Origin: Eutrophobius sp051275005
GTDB taxonomy: Bacteria; Pseudomonadota; Gammaproteobacteria; Eutrophobiales; Eutrophobiaceae
DNA: 38,972 nucleotides
Assembly (NCBI GenBank): GCA_051275005.1
Contig: JBNMOP010000015.1
Location: 1 to 38,972 of the forward strand
Direction of reading: 5' to 3'
Under the pieces are notes generated by a model. The model searched no databases. It was not told the DNA's origin and saw only the letters and a list, made by a program, of their open reading frames with translations. The translations under genes were made by a program, and so were the position numbers. Of this stretch, positions 1 to 9,683 are shown one piece after another (position 1 is the first letter of the stretch; each line of letters begins with the position of its first letter).

Positions 1-841
1 CCTTGGTTTCGGCATCAAAATAATTACCGCCATAGTCTACTATTGTCTCGATCAACTGTTGCACATTTTGTTTTTCCTTTATTTTTTGTTCCAGATCTAC
101 ACCAACCAGATGAACCTTTATACCTGTCAGCACAATTGGCGCGAGTGCTTCAATAGGATCACGACCAAAGTTATGTTCTCCGTCTGTATACACCATAATC
201 ACTTGCCCCCTGTTCTCATTTCCTTGTTGCTTGAGTAAGAGCGAATAAGCGAGGGCAATGCCATCACCGATAGCAGTTTTTTTCTCGTTTTTAAGGATAT
301 TTTCATCCACCATGTCGAGGTAATGCAGTAAAAAATCATGGTCCAGGGTGAGAGGACTGATAATGTAGGCATGATCAGCAAACACGAGCATACCGATGCG
401 GTCATCCCTGCGCCCAACAATAAAATCCCGTAACGCATCCTTGGTGGTTTGCAGACGCGTTCGACCCTGTTGCGTCATAGTCATCCTCTCAAGTTGTGCT
501 GGACGACTTTCTTCAGGCAAATTTTCTCGGTCCATCACCTCTTGCATACTCTCTGATAAATCAAGAACAATAGCGATATCCAAACCCTGTGATTCCACTT
601 CCCGTTCTGCCATGGGCAATACTGGTTGCATGATAGAAAAGATCAGTAATACGATAGCCAACAATAAGAATGCAGCAGGGAGCTGTCTGATCAATGATGA
701 ACGAATTAAAACAGGGCTTAGCAGGCTCAGGGTAGTTGAGGCAATATAATTAGATTTATTCAGAAATCGCCAGGCGATATATACCAGAAAGAATACGAGA
801 AAAAACCAACCGAATTGTGGCTTAAGAAAATTCAGTTCCAT
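1..841 (-). CDS. VWA-domain membrane protein (BatA/MxaC-like), 3' end missing
   Basis: Open from an ATG at 841 to the left edge, giving 280 visible residues; the C-terminus lies outside the window. Hydrophobic segments near residues 10-22 and 55-72 precede a von Willebrand A domain. The MIDAS metal-site motif DLSES is at residues 94-98, with a downstream SPLT threonine and a TDGEH aspartate, so all three MIDAS elements are present. VWA proteins of this layout sit in the inner membrane with the VWA domain in the periplasm and act with MoxR ATPases in maturing other proteins (family knowledge). It is the last visible gene of a minus-strand operon and starts 5 nt after the MxaA/BatD-like gene ends, which suggests coupled translation. 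By position it matches MxaC of methylotroph mxa operons. The assignment to the VWA family is firm; the partner protein is unknown. Confidence 0.85.
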   Translation of the reverse strand, partial: MELNFLKPQFGWFFLVFFLVYIAWRFLNKSNYIASTTLSLLSPVLIRSSLIRQLPAAFLLLAIVLLIFSIMQPVLPMAEREVESQGLDIAIVLDLSESMQEVMDRENLPEESRPAQLERMTMTQQGRTRLQTTKDALRDFIVGRRDDRIGMLVFADHAYIISPLTLDHDFLLHYLDMVDENILKNEKKTAIGDGIALAYSLLLKQQGNENRGQVIMVYTDGEHNFGRDPIEALAPIVLTGIKVHLVGVDLEQKIKEKQNVQQLIETIVDYGGNYFDAETK

Positions 842-846
842 TATTA

Positions 847-1848
847 TCAGGTGAGCAGGCTTTCTGCATAGGATATACCAACCTCAATTCGATGTGCTTC
901 AGGCATATTTTCGTGTTTACCATAACGCGCCTGCTCACAATCTTGCAACACTAAAACCAGTTCATCCACTTTTAGATTAATATCATTATTTAACAAATAG
1001 GCGGCGAGTTCGTTTGCAGTCAAGGCTATTGCCAATACCCCTGTTGTCTTCTCTATATATTCTTTGAGTACTTTTTCCAACTGGTCAAAACACTCACGTC
1101 GTTGTTGCTTATCCTGGAGGTCATACTTTTTAATTTTCTCAAGCTCCGTTGACGTCACCTTTACAATTTCATCCAGTTGATGTTGAGTATCAGGCTTTTG
1201 TTCACGGCGTCGGTTGGCGATGTAAATGCCCGCAGGAATTCCTGTCAGAATTATTAATAACAATCCCACCATCCCAACCATACCCAACCACGATGTTATT
1301 AGTTGAGCTGGCAGCATGTCACGGAGCGCAAGACTGCTTAACTCTGCCGGTAAGGTGCTACGTAACACTAACAATGTGCTGGGCACGACAACTTCACCCA
1401 CCGTCGCAACATCTTCAATCCGTTGCCCGGGCCTCTTGTAATAATACCGTAACCTCAACTCATCAATTTTTAATTCCGCTGTATCAATTTCATAGGTAAT
1501 CAAGCTATAACTGGCAAGATATTGCGTTCCAGACGGATTAGTTGTTTGCTTGATATTTGAGGTAATCAATTCTAGCCCTGACAGTACAAGCTCGTCTTCA
1601 GACAGGTCATCCATGAGAATATCAACATTATTACTACAGAGGATCTCCACATAGTACGTAAGCCGATCGCCCGGGAATAATGCTGTCCTGTCTACCCAAC
1701 TTCTAACGACAATATCGCTATGTTCGACGCCTGCTTGACTAGCCACATCAACATCCTCCACTGAGGACTGGGCATATAATGCTGTTGAAAAAATCTGCAG
1801 AGTCATTAATAAAAGAGGGGTAAAAATTAATTTATTAAAAATTTTCAT
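847..1848 (-). CDS. MxaA/BatD-like exported, membrane-anchored protein
   Basis: A 333-residue protein with a Sec signal peptide (residues 1-26, ending LYAQ), a beta-rich periplasmic part (about 45-165) and one strong transmembrane segment at about 187-212 followed by an RRR stop-transfer and a charged, helical cytoplasmic tail. This layout, the length and its place between the DUF58 and VWA genes match MxaA of methanol-oxidation clusters and, more distantly, BatD of Bat operons. Such proteins have a structural or scaffold role in MoxR-VWA complexes; no catalytic motif is visible. The start codon overlaps the stop of the DUF58 gene by four bases (ATGA), so the two are translationally coupled. 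Sequence similarity to MxaA proper could not be measured here, so the subfamily is an inference from architecture and context. Confidence 0.65.
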   Translation of the reverse strand: MKIFNKLIFTPLLLMTLQIFSTALYAQSSVEDVDVASQAGVEHSDIVVRSWVDRTALFPGDRLTYYVEILCSNNVDILMDDLSEDELVLSGLELITSNIKQTTNPSGTQYLASYSLITYEIDTAELKIDELRLRYYYKRPGQRIEDVATVGEVVVPSTLLVLRSTLPAELSSLALRDMLPAQLITSWLGMVGMVGLLLIILTGIPAGIYIANRRREQKPDTQHQLDEIVKVTSTELEKIKKYDLQDKQQRRECFDQLEKVLKEYIEKTTGVLAIALTANELAAYLLNNDINLKVDELVLVLQDCEQARYGKHENMPEAHRIEVGISYAESLLT

Positions 1849-2726
1849 GACCTTTTCCTTGTGGAAAACATTTTTAGTAAGGGTTCGACCACATGCTTAT
1901 CCGACCTCGCAAAAACATAATCCATGGGTGCCCTGTAAAAGGCATTAATCAGTCCCTGGTGATGTTTCTGTATGGTTTGCGCATACAATTCCCGTTGCGT
2001 ATTACCCAGGCCTACAAGTTTCCTGGTACCACTCTCCACATCCATCAATTCAATACTGGAATTTCCGCCAGGTAGATGCGATTCATTTGGATCTTCAACA
2101 ACTACAGCGACAATATCATGCTTTAGTGCGAGCATATTCAGGGCACGTGAGTTTGCAAGATCATCATTAGTCATATAATCAGAGATCAAAAATATAATGC
2201 CTTCCTGACGGAAGTGTGTTCCGAGAAAATCAATCGCTGGCAACAAACAGGACTCTCCAGCTACAGATTCCGATGACCACAACTCCTCTAAAAACTTCCA
2301 CGCCCGTGCACGGTTATGTCTGGGGGGGTAGTAGTTCAGTACTTTGTCGCTGAACATCATGAAACCGGTATTTACCTGATCTGCAAGAGATGAATAAATC
2401 AGAGATGCGGCAAGTAACAACTGTCTCTCTTTTTTAGACCAGGCCCTGGTTCCATATTCCATACTTTTTGTTACGTCTACTGCGATAACGACATTCAATT
2501 CACTATCTGCATGGGTCTCTCTAACATAAGGAACTTGCATCCGCGCCGTTACATTCCAGTCTATCCTGCGGACATCGTCACCGGCACGATAAAGTCGGTG
2601 TTCATCAAATTCAAATCCAGGGCCGCGTAACATGCTCTGGTAGGTACCTGTCCTGAGATTTGGAAAACGACGTTTGGTATAGATCTCGATATAACGTAGT
2701 TCGTGTATTAAATGATCAGGTAGCAT
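1845..2726 (-). CDS. DUF58 domain protein (MxaS-like)
   Basis: A 293-residue soluble protein with the DUF58 signature RLYRAGDDVRRIDWNVTAR at residues 44-62, followed by a VWA-like fold whose metal-site equivalent reads DVTKS (84-88). DUF58 proteins (MxaS, YeaD family) nearly always accompany MoxR ATPases and VWA membrane proteins, and this one sits directly downstream of the MoxR gene with a 15-nt gap. Length fits MxaS (about 290 residues). It has no signal peptide or membrane span, so it is probably cytoplasmic or peripheral on the inner membrane. Family assignment is firm from the signature; its exact role in the complex is not established. Confidence 0.88.
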   Translation of the reverse strand: MLPDHLIHELRYIEIYTKRRFPNLRTGTYQSMLRGPGFEFDEHRLYRAGDDVRRIDWNVTARMQVPYVRETHADSELNVVIAVDVTKSMEYGTRAWSKKERQLLLAASLIYSSLADQVNTGFMMFSDKVLNYYPPRHNRARAWKFLEELWSSESVAGESCLLPAIDFLGTHFRQEGIIFLISDYMTNDDLANSRALNMLALKHDIVAVVVEDPNESHLPGGNSSIELMDVESGTRKLVGLGNTQRELYAQTIQKHHQGLINAFYRAPMDYVFARSDKHVVEPLLKMFSTRKRS

Positions 2727-2741
2727 GACTGGTTGCAGGCG

Positions 2742-3764
2742 CTAAGGTATGGCTACATTGTTGATAATACTATTTACAATATTATCGGATTCAATGCCTT
2801 CCACTTCTGCACGCACTGTACGCGATATCCTGTGTCTTGCCGCATCCGGAAAAATTTCTTTTACATCCCCTGGCAGGATGTAGTCCCTGCCATTGAGAAA
2901 GGCATTGACCCTGGCAAGTGCTAACACATGTTGATAGGAACGTGGCGACATACCCAATAGCACCATTTCCTTAATCTCAGTCAATCCAACAGTTTCAGGT
3001 GCCCTGGTTGCCCTGCCTAACCTAACGATATATTCCAAAATCTTGTCATCGACATGCACATCTTCATATATCATTTTGCGAATATCTGTGACCTGATCGG
3101 TTGTCAATCGTTTGGCAAGATCCAGTTTCTCAAAGCGGTGATGCAACATTTCAATTTCTTCATTGGCACCAGGATAATCGACCCGCAGCATCATGCTAAA
3201 CCGGTCCAGCTGTGCTTCAGGCAAGGTATAGACACCCTCCTGCTCTACCGGGTTTTGCGTAGCAAGGACCCAGAAGGGATCAGCCAATTCAAATGTAGTG
3301 TCAGCCAGGGTTACCTGGCGTTCCTGCATGGCCTCCAGCAATGCGCTTTGGGTTTTTGAGGTGGCCCGGTTAATCTCATCGGCCAACAATACATTGGTAA
3401 ATACCGGCCCTTTATCTATCCTGAAACTTGCGGTATTGATTTCATATATTCGAGTGCCAATTATGTCTCCCGGCAACATGTCTGGCGTTAACTGGATACG
3501 CTGAAAGTCCGCTGAGATTGTCTTTGCCAGGGTAGTTGCGGTAAGGGTCTTCGCGACACCCGGGACACCTTCCAACAACACATGCCCACATCCGGTTTTC
3601 ACAACGCCGTCAACGATAGAATAAGGAATGGCAGCGAATAACCCGGTCAGTAACCTGCGTATCATTAATTGTTGGCCTACTATGACTTTGCCAATTTCTT
3701 TTTCAAGAATCGTAATAAGATCATAGGCAGCGGTGCTATCAAGTTGCGTTTTATCCTGCATCAT
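2742..3764 (-). CDS. MoxR-family AAA+ ATPase
   Basis: A 340-residue ATPase with Walker A GVPGVAKT (66-73), Walker B LLADE (126-130), sensor 1 ATQNP (168-172) and the LDRF motif near 186-189, all typical of MoxR/RavA-type AAA+ proteins. These act as cytoplasmic chaperone-like motors that work with VWA proteins to activate or metallate client enzymes; in methylotrophs MxaR helps mature methanol dehydrogenase. The start (ATGATG) abuts the stop of the upstream VWA gene, and the DUF58 gene follows, so the operon order is K-like, L-like, R, S, A, C. No methanol dehydrogenase gene is in view, so the client is unknown. Confidence 0.93.
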   Translation of the reverse strand: MMQDKTQLDSTAAYDLITILEKEIGKVIVGQQLMIRRLLTGLFAAIPYSIVDGVVKTGCGHVLLEGVPGVAKTLTATTLAKTISADFQRIQLTPDMLPGDIIGTRIYEINTASFRIDKGPVFTNVLLADEINRATSKTQSALLEAMQERQVTLADTTFELADPFWVLATQNPVEQEGVYTLPEAQLDRFSMMLRVDYPGANEEIEMLHHRFEKLDLAKRLTTDQVTDIRKMIYEDVHVDDKILEYIVRLGRATRAPETVGLTEIKEMVLLGMSPRSYQHVLALARVNAFLNGRDYILPGDVKEIFPDAARHRISRTVRAEVEGIESDNIVNSIINNVAIP

Positions 3765-4772
3765 CTATGTCCTGATAAATAAATAAAAAATTGCAATACA
3801 TGCAAGTAATAATAGTGGGCTGTATAGATCCATATGCTCAACAGTCCGCTTCAATCCAGTTTGTTTTTGCTCCTGCCTGACAACCTCATTCAAAGAATCT
3901 GCCAGTTCATGTCCAGTAGAGGAACGAAAAAAACTGCCATGTGTCATGGACGCGACCTGACGCAATGTAGATTCATTAAATTGAGTAATAAGCTGATTAC
4001 CATCTTCATCCAATAGATATTCAGCAATTCCATCCTGGTAACCTAATGGAATGGGTACGGCCAGATCTGTACCAATACCGATGGTGTGAACACGAATACC
4101 AGCATCATTCAATTGATTTAAATAGTCTATCAGCTCTGTACTTTCATCGTCTCCATCTGATACGAGTAGAAATGTTTTTTTTGTTTGCACATCATCTTTC
4201 GAAACCATTTCCATAGCCGAATTAATTGCACCCGCTACATTCGTACCATAATAAACATCATCATCTTCACCAATCCAGTCCAGAAAAAAGAACAGAGTTT
4301 CAAGGTCGCTGGTTAAATGGGAAAGAATCACAGAGGTCCCTGCAAATCCAATTAAACCAACTCGGTTAATCGCATCCGGCTTATTTACCAGGAAAGATTT
4401 AATCTCCCTGATTGCCCTGGAAAAACGTGAAGGTGGAACATCCCGTGCCTGCATTGATACCGATCTATCTAAAATTAAAATTAAATCCTGCTTTTCATAT
4501 TCAGGCACTAATTTTTCAATTGATAATTGAGGTCGTAACAAGGCCAGTACCAATGAGATTGATACAACCAATATAGAAATTAAAGTTAGGCTATCTTGTT
4601 TATTAGTTGAAAGCCTGGAGATTGATGCCAATGATGTTCCATAGACTTCCTGCAATCTGAATTTACGTTTTGCGAGGATGTGTAACCAACAAAATATAAT
4701 AAGTAAGGGGACAATAAAAACGCTTATTACCATATCAGGTTGTAAAATATTAAATTCCGGGAAATCAAACAT
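3765..4772 (-). CDS. VWA-domain membrane protein (BatA/MxaL-like)
   Basis: A 335-residue protein: membrane segments at about 15-33 and 62-80, a VWA domain with MIDAS motif DRSVS (102-106) and a downstream SDGDDES aspartate region, then a C-terminal transmembrane helix at about 319-334. This is the usual topology of BatA/MxaL proteins, with the VWA domain facing the periplasm between membrane anchors. It lies 9 nt after the TPR-like gene and its stop touches the MoxR start, so it belongs to the same operon. Together with the partial VWA gene at the left edge it gives this operon two VWA proteins, as in mxa clusters (MxaC and MxaL). Confidence 0.87.
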   Translation of the reverse strand: MFDFPEFNILQPDMVISVFIVPLLIIFCWLHILAKRKFRLQEVYGTSLASISRLSTNKQDSLTLISILVVSISLVLALLRPQLSIEKLVPEYEKQDLILILDRSVSMQARDVPPSRFSRAIREIKSFLVNKPDAINRVGLIGFAGTSVILSHLTSDLETLFFFLDWIGEDDDVYYGTNVAGAINSAMEMVSKDDVQTKKTFLLVSDGDDESTELIDYLNQLNDAGIRVHTIGIGTDLAVPIPLGYQDGIAEYLLDEDGNQLITQFNESTLRQVASMTHGSFFRSSTGHELADSLNEVVRQEQKQTGLKRTVEHMDLYSPLLLLACIAIFYLFIRT

Positions 4773-4781
4773 TTTATGACA

Positions 4782-5369
4782 CTAACCTGTTTGCCTGAAG
4801 GATTGTTCCCCCTGGCGTGGTCTTGGACGTAGAATCTCCAACACCTGTGGTGGAGATTCGTCCTCATTTTTCAAACTATCAATTAGACGGTTGGTCAATT
4901 CGTAATTATATTTTGCATCCCAGTTTCCAGGTTCAAACTTGAGCACACTAAGAAACTCCTCGCTTGCCCTTTGCAGCCAGGCTATCTGCTCCTGAGGCTC
5001 ATTAAATTCACTGGCACGTCTGAACAGGGCACAACCGGTCCAGTAATGGATGGGGGGCAATACCGGGCTACTGGCAGATTTCTCCAATAAGGCATCATAG
5101 TCACCAAGCTGGTAGAGAATATAAAACTGGTTTGTAAGGGTCGCACTATACACATCCGGCAAGAAAATTTTTGCAAACCCAAGACCATCAAAACGTTGTT
5201 CTGCACGGTCAAAACCTTCGAGACTTTCTTCATATGATTCCTGCTCAAATGCCTGTTGAGCATTCATATAGGGATTAAGCCACAAGGAAAGAATTATAAA
5301 AAACAGACCACATAAAAATGCAACCAACATAACAAACCAGACAGCGGGAATTTTGAGTATTCGGTGCAC
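4782..5369 (-). CDS. membrane-anchored TPR-like protein (MxaK-like), first gene of the operon
   Basis: A 195-residue protein beginning with GTG at 5369, preceded by a G-rich ribosome-binding stretch. One N-terminal transmembrane helix (about residues 11-31) is followed by a helical, TPR-like domain (paired A-rich helices such as AQQAFEQESYEESLEGFDRAEQ, and a second pair near 135-165) and a proline- and glutamine-rich end. The size and place next to a VWA gene recall MxaK; a TPR protein also accompanies VWA proteins in Bat operons (BatE). Likely an inner-membrane scaffold. A second, longer TPR-like protein occupies the equivalent position in the right-hand cluster (37468-38385). No enzyme motif is visible. 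Confidence 0.6.
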   Translation of the reverse strand: MHRILKIPAVWFVMLVAFLCGLFFIILSLWLNPYMNAQQAFEQESYEESLEGFDRAEQRFDGLGFAKIFLPDVYSATLTNQFYILYQLGDYDALLEKSASSPVLPPIHYWTGCALFRRASEFNEPQEQIAWLQRASEEFLSVLKFEPGNWDAKYNYELTNRLIDSLKNEDESPPQVLEILRPRPRQGEQSFRQTG

Positions 5370-5675
5370 TACACCCCCAATTTCAATTGGTCTTATTCAG
5401 CGGAATAAACAGAGTGAAGATAGTAACTTAAAAGCATTTTATGGGCAAACACAAGGTAGGGAAATTACTATCAGTTAAATCTACAGCATAACAATTAACT
5501 CTTTTTAATAAACATATGCGCCACTGAGGACACTGTTCAGTCTGCTACATGGAATATGTATCACTATCGTTTTATGAATATTCTTAAATTTTATTTTTTA
5601 TACATAAAATTTTTCAAGTATCACAAAGAAATTGTTAGCAGAAAGAATATATATCTGTGGATAATTTAATATTCT
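5370..5675. other. intergenic region upstream of the left MoxR operon
   Basis: About 306 bases of very AT-rich DNA with no convincing open frame. It must carry the promoter of the leftward MoxR/VWA operon, but I could not pick out a clear -35/-10 pair. A 9-bp perfect inverted repeat (AAAGAATAT at 5642-5650 and ATATTCTTT at 5669-5677, 18-base loop) overlaps the stop codon of the broken amidohydrolase A1; it lacks a strong U-tract on either strand, so it is at best a weak terminator. Confidence 0.4.
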
Positions 5676-7577
5676 TTAATCACGGCTGGGGATTTGCGGT
5701 GGTGTTTGCTGCCAGCGCCACAGGGTAGTGGGGGTGTTTTTCTCAATCTCCCAGGCAGCGACATCCGGATCTGTATTAAACTTTAGCTTGTTACCACGCA
5801 ATTCTGTATCTTCAAATACAAGCTTGCCCCCTATCATGGTCATCACTGGGTATAAGCTATCCAATTCCTCGACTTCCACTGCCATGTAATCACCGTTAAG
5901 GATTATGATATCTGCCCACTTGCCCGGTTCAATAGATCCAATCTTCTCATCTTTCCATATAGAATATGCGCCCCAACGGGTCATCATTAATAATAACGTT
6001 AATCTGTCTGGGACGGCTTCTTCCGGAACGCCAAAATTCTTTCCTTCTATCTTGCGCGTCATCCACATAACGCCGTCTTCAAAAGGTGAATGACGGATTT
6101 CGCTCTGAGAACCGAACTCACTTATCATTGTTCGGGCACCGGCCTTTAGCATACTTGCTACCGGGGCATTAAAGCTTAGGTACTCCTCACCATAATCTTC
6201 TTCCAATACCTGGCTTGGGACACGGGTTGCATCACAGGAAAACGCCATATTGATGCGTGCCGCGATCTCGATTTCTTCGGGGGTAACAGAATGACAATGA
6301 TCCACCTGCAGGCGCAAGGTGCGTAATTTTTCTATCGGGATTCCCGCATTTAATACAGTATCTAAATAGGCTCGTATTGCCTTGTCCCCAGCCACATGCC
6401 AACCGGGTATGCCTGTTTGTCTGCCTTCTGCTGCTAGCTCAGCGAGTACCTTTAAATGCTCCAGTTTGCGGGTGAAGAAATCCCCATCAGGACACAATTC
6501 TCGTGATTTTAGTTCTGCTGTTTTCGCAGGGAGTGAGGTACACCATGCCACCCCACCACCATCTAGTCCACCTGCGCTACTACCGATACTCCACATATGA
6601 TCCGATCCATATCCCACCCAATCACCAATGCGCCAGTAGGTTTCTTTTACCCAAGGATTAAACGGTTGCATCCAGCGGTGTCCCCAGGCAAGACGGATGG
6701 GCATCAGCTTGTTCCTGTCCAGATGTATTGAGGCATTGAAACCGCCTTCACACTGTACATGTGTCTTATGGGTGGTCACACCGTTCTGAGCATTGAGCTG
6801 CATAACCTGAAAATAAGCACGGGTATATTCATCCCGGCGATTGGACTGAGGGAGAATTATATCGCTACGAACACACCTGGGCCCATCGGTATAATCACCA
6901 GACCAACCAGTTTTTTCATCGGTTCAAAAATCATCTGGTATGGGATTACGGTAACGTGCCTCGATAGACTCAATACCTTGCGTGTTATAGACCGCACCAC
7001 CCCGTGTGCTAACCACAACAGGATTATTGGGTGTAAGGGGATCCAAAAATTGCCTGGTTAATGTCTTGCCTATGGCCTGTACCGCTATCTGCGCGGGGTT
7101 TACCCTTACCTGTATCCATTGACCATCGGGAATTTGCTCAACCCTTGCTGCCAATGCCTTGCCCAGATTATCAACGAGCACTTCAGGTGTTTCGGCAGAG
7201 ACAGACAATTGAATTAATTCCGGGATTGCGTTTAACACCCAGGGAAATGAGGTGAGTGTGGTTTCGTAAAGGTGGTTATGGGTATCGATCAAGCCTGGCA
7301 GGACTGTATTATCTTTGGCATCAATAGTCTCTGTCCAGTCCGCAATATATTGTTGTATTTCTGAATTACTTCCTACAGCAATAATTTTGTCATCACGTAT
7401 TGCAATTGCCTCGGCGAAACTAATGTCATCAATGTTATCTGAATCAGAGGTGATGACCTTGCCATTTATAATTACAGTAGTGGCATAGGGTGATTGAGCA
7501 GCTATCACCAGATTATTTAACATCATCCCAGTCAGCATGATAGTTAGATTGAACATAATCCTGCTATATTTTTTCAT
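5676..7577 (-). pseudogene. amidohydrolase-3 paralog A1, interrupted by one in-frame TGA
   Basis: The frame starts at ATG 7577 (strong GGAGGGAG Shine-Dalgarno) and runs to a TAA at 5676-5678: 633 sense positions, the length of its neighbours. It has a signal peptide (residues 1-27), the strand IINGKVI, and HNH metal ligands near residue 100. Codon 218 (6924-6926) is TGA where A2, A3 and A4 have TGG (Trp) in the context DDFW/SDYW. Both sides stay in the same frame, and the rest is fully conserved: KTH with QCEGGF, WHVAGD, DHCHSVTPEE, SEFGSQ, and the C-terminal metal-barrel closure. A truncated product would lose all but the first metal site, so the gene is probably inactive unless read through; a sequencing error is the main alternative. 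It is closest to A2 and lies 98+ bases downstream of it, separated by a terminator. Confidence 0.85.
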
Positions 7578-7648
7578 AGCTCCCTCCAGAATTTTTTTAT
7601 ACAAACATTCTTAACCAACCCTAACTAACTAGTTCGTTATGAAATTGC

Positions 7649-7684
7649 AAAAAAAAAGGAGAATGGACATGATCCATTCTCCTT
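7649..7684 (-). terminator. intrinsic terminator of amidohydrolase A2
   Basis: On the minus strand, a perfect stem (AGGAGAATGGA with its complement TCCATTCTCCT, 5-base loop) is followed by nine U residues (plus-strand A-run 7649-7657). It lies 19 bases after the A2 stop and upstream of A1, so A2 and A1 are probably separate transcripts. Confidence 0.88.
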
Positions 7685-7702
7685 CCAATATTACAGAATT
7701 AA

Positions 7703-9622
7703 TTATAAACCGATCTTGCGACTTGGAATCTGTGGTTTGCCGTTATTCCAACGCCATAAGTCTGTTGGGGTATTCTTTTCAATCTCCCAGTCTGCAACAT
7801 CGGGATCGGTATTGAATTTCAACTTATTACCACGCAAAGGTGTATCTTCAAACACCACTTTGCCGCCAACCATAGTCATTATGGGAAAAAGCGTATCCAG
7901 TTCTTCCACTTCAACATCCATGTAGTCTCCATTTAGAATAATAATATCTGCCCATTTTCCGGGTTCAATGGAACCTATCTCATCTTCTTTCCACATGGTA
8001 TAACCACCCCAGCGCGTCATCATTGCTAACAGCGTCAGGCGATCCGGTACCGCCTCTTCAGGGACCCCAAAGTTTTTGCCATCGATCTTTCGAGTCATCC
8101 ACGCCACGCCATCTTCAAATGGGGAAGAACGGATCTCGCTCTGGCTACCAAATTCACTTATCAATGCCCTGGCCCCCGCCTTCATCATACTAGCTACAGG
8201 TCCCGTCATGGTCAGGTACTCCTCGCCATAGTCCGCTTCGATTACCTGGCTAGGTACCTCGGTAGCGTCACAGGAAAATGTCTGGCCAATTCGAGCGGCA
8301 ATCTGTATTTGCTCAGGTGTCACGGAATGACAATGATCCGTCTGTAAACGCAGGGAACGCATTTTCTCCAATGACATACCGGATTGTAATAGTTCATCCT
8401 GATAAAATTTCAGTGCGCCATCACCCGCCATATGCCATCCAGGAATACCAGTCTGTCTGCCCAGGGCAGCCAGCTCAACTAAAACCTTATAATGTTCTAG
8501 TCTTCGCATATTAGCCGTACTGGAATCCTCGGTAGGACAAAGCTCCCGACTTTTCAGCTCCGGGGTTTTCGCTGGGATGGATGTACACCACGCCACACCA
8601 CCACCATCAGATGCACCGGCACTGCTACCAATACTCCACATCATATCCGAGCCATAGCCTACCCAATCACCGATACGCCAGTAGGTCTCGGTAACGCGTG
8701 GGTTAAATGGCTGCATCCAACGATGACCCCATGCCAACCGCAGTGGCATAAGATCATTACGATCCAGGTGTACTGATGCATTGAAGCCACCTTCACACTG
8801 GATATGGGTCTTGTGTGTGGTCAAACCGTTCTGGGCATTGAGTTGCATGACCTCGAAATAGCCCTGGGTATATTCATCTACCCGGCCTGCCGCATCGACA
8901 ATAATGTCGCCACGGATACAACGCGGACCATCGGTATAGTCTCCAGAATGCCCGGTATTCTCGTTTATCCAAAAATCATCTGGTATGGGGTTTCTAAAGC
9001 GTGCTTCGATAGACTTTATCCCGAGTGAGTTATAGGCCGCACCACCACGGGTACTGATAACCACAGGATGATTGGGTGACAGTGGATCAAGGAATTGCTT
9101 GGTAGCCGTCTTACCTATCACTTTCACAGCGACCTGGGCCGGTCCCAGTCTCACCTGAATCCACTGACCTGCAGGGACCTGTGTTGTTCTTGCTGCCAAA
9201 GCCTTGCCCAATGTCTCCAGCATTTCTTCTGGCGTATCTGAGGTGATATTAATCTGGATGAGTTCGGGAATATCGCGTAACACCCATTCAAATGCCGTCA
9301 GGGTATTTTCATATAAGTGATTATGGGTATCGATTAAACCAGGCAATACAGAATTTCCCTTTGCATCAATAATCTCTGTCCAATCAGCAATATACTGTTG
9401 GATATCGGCATTACTACCGACGGCCATAATCTCGTCATTCTGAATTGCAATAGCCTGTTCAAAACTGATGTTGTTGATATCATCAGAATCCATCGTAATG
9501 ACTTTGCCATTGATTATAACTGTGGTGGCAAACGGCGATGGTGCTGCTATAGCCATGTTACTAATAAATACAGTGAATAAAATTAAGTACAATTTTGTAA
9601 ATAAATTTTGCCTGACCTTCAT
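7703..9622 (-). CDS. periplasmic amidohydrolase-3 family enzyme (YtcJ-like), paralog A2
   Basis: A 639-residue exported metal hydrolase of the amidohydrolase superfamily (Amidohydro_3, YtcJ-like). Start chosen at ATG 9622, 6 nt after GGGAG; a GTG one codon earlier is less well placed. Signal peptide 1-26 (cut near AIA-APS). Visible motifs: strand FATTVIINGKVI (31-42), metal ligands H100-N-H102, K271-T-H273, H397 in WHMAGD, D429-H430-C431-H432, and E490 in SEFGSQ where many family members have GSD. Two cysteines at 346 and 362 could form a disulfide in the periplasm. The TIM-barrel enzymes of this family hydrolyse amide or related bonds with one or two metal ions; the substrate is unknown. It follows the hydrolase gene H1 after 61 nt, so H1 and A2 may be co-transcribed. 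All expected motifs are intact. Confidence 0.9.
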   Translation of the reverse strand: MKVRQNLFTKLYLILFTVFISNMAIAAPSPFATTVIINGKVITMDSDDINNISFEQAIAIQNDEIMAVGSNADIQQYIADWTEIIDAKGNSVLPGLIDTHNHLYENTLTAFEWVLRDIPELIQINITSDTPEEMLETLGKALAARTTQVPAGQWIQVRLGPAQVAVKVIGKTATKQFLDPLSPNHPVVISTRGGAAYNSLGIKSIEARFRNPIPDDFWINENTGHSGDYTDGPRCIRGDIIVDAAGRVDEYTQGYFEVMQLNAQNGLTTHKTHIQCEGGFNASVHLDRNDLMPLRLAWGHRWMQPFNPRVTETYWRIGDWVGYGSDMMWSIGSSAGASDGGGVAWCTSIPAKTPELKSRELCPTEDSSTANMRRLEHYKVLVELAALGRQTGIPGWHMAGDGALKFYQDELLQSGMSLEKMRSLRLQTDHCHSVTPEQIQIAARIGQTFSCDATEVPSQVIEADYGEEYLTMTGPVASMMKAGARALISEFGSQSEIRSSPFEDGVAWMTRKIDGKNFGVPEEAVPDRLTLLAMMTRWGGYTMWKEDEIGSIEPGKWADIIILNGDYMDVEVEELDTLFPIMTMVGGKVVFEDTPLRGNKLKFNTDPDVADWEIEKNTPTDLWRWNNGKPQIPSRKIGL

Positions 9623-9683
9623 CACTTTCTCCCTTCCCGTGTTAACGACTAAGTTATTATTGTTTATCTAAATTTTTATTACC

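Noticed and set aside
199..438. 79-residue minus-strand frame
   Set aside because: It is a different frame within the partial VWA gene (1-841), which is open throughout and has conserved motifs.
396..749. Plus-strand open frame at the left end
   Set aside because: It lies opposite a VWA gene with a clear MIDAS motif; its own translation is Ser/Arg-rich without any family signature.
1..5369. A methanol-dehydrogenase operon
   Set aside because: The accessory genes resemble mxaRSACKL, but no MxaF, MxaI, MxaG or PQQ gene is present, so methylotrophy is not supported.
6924..6926. Selenocysteine, or UGA read as Trp throughout the genome
   Set aside because: TGA ends other genes here and all paralogs use TGG for this Trp; no selenocysteine element is visible after the codon and the residue is not a Cys or Sec site in paralogs.
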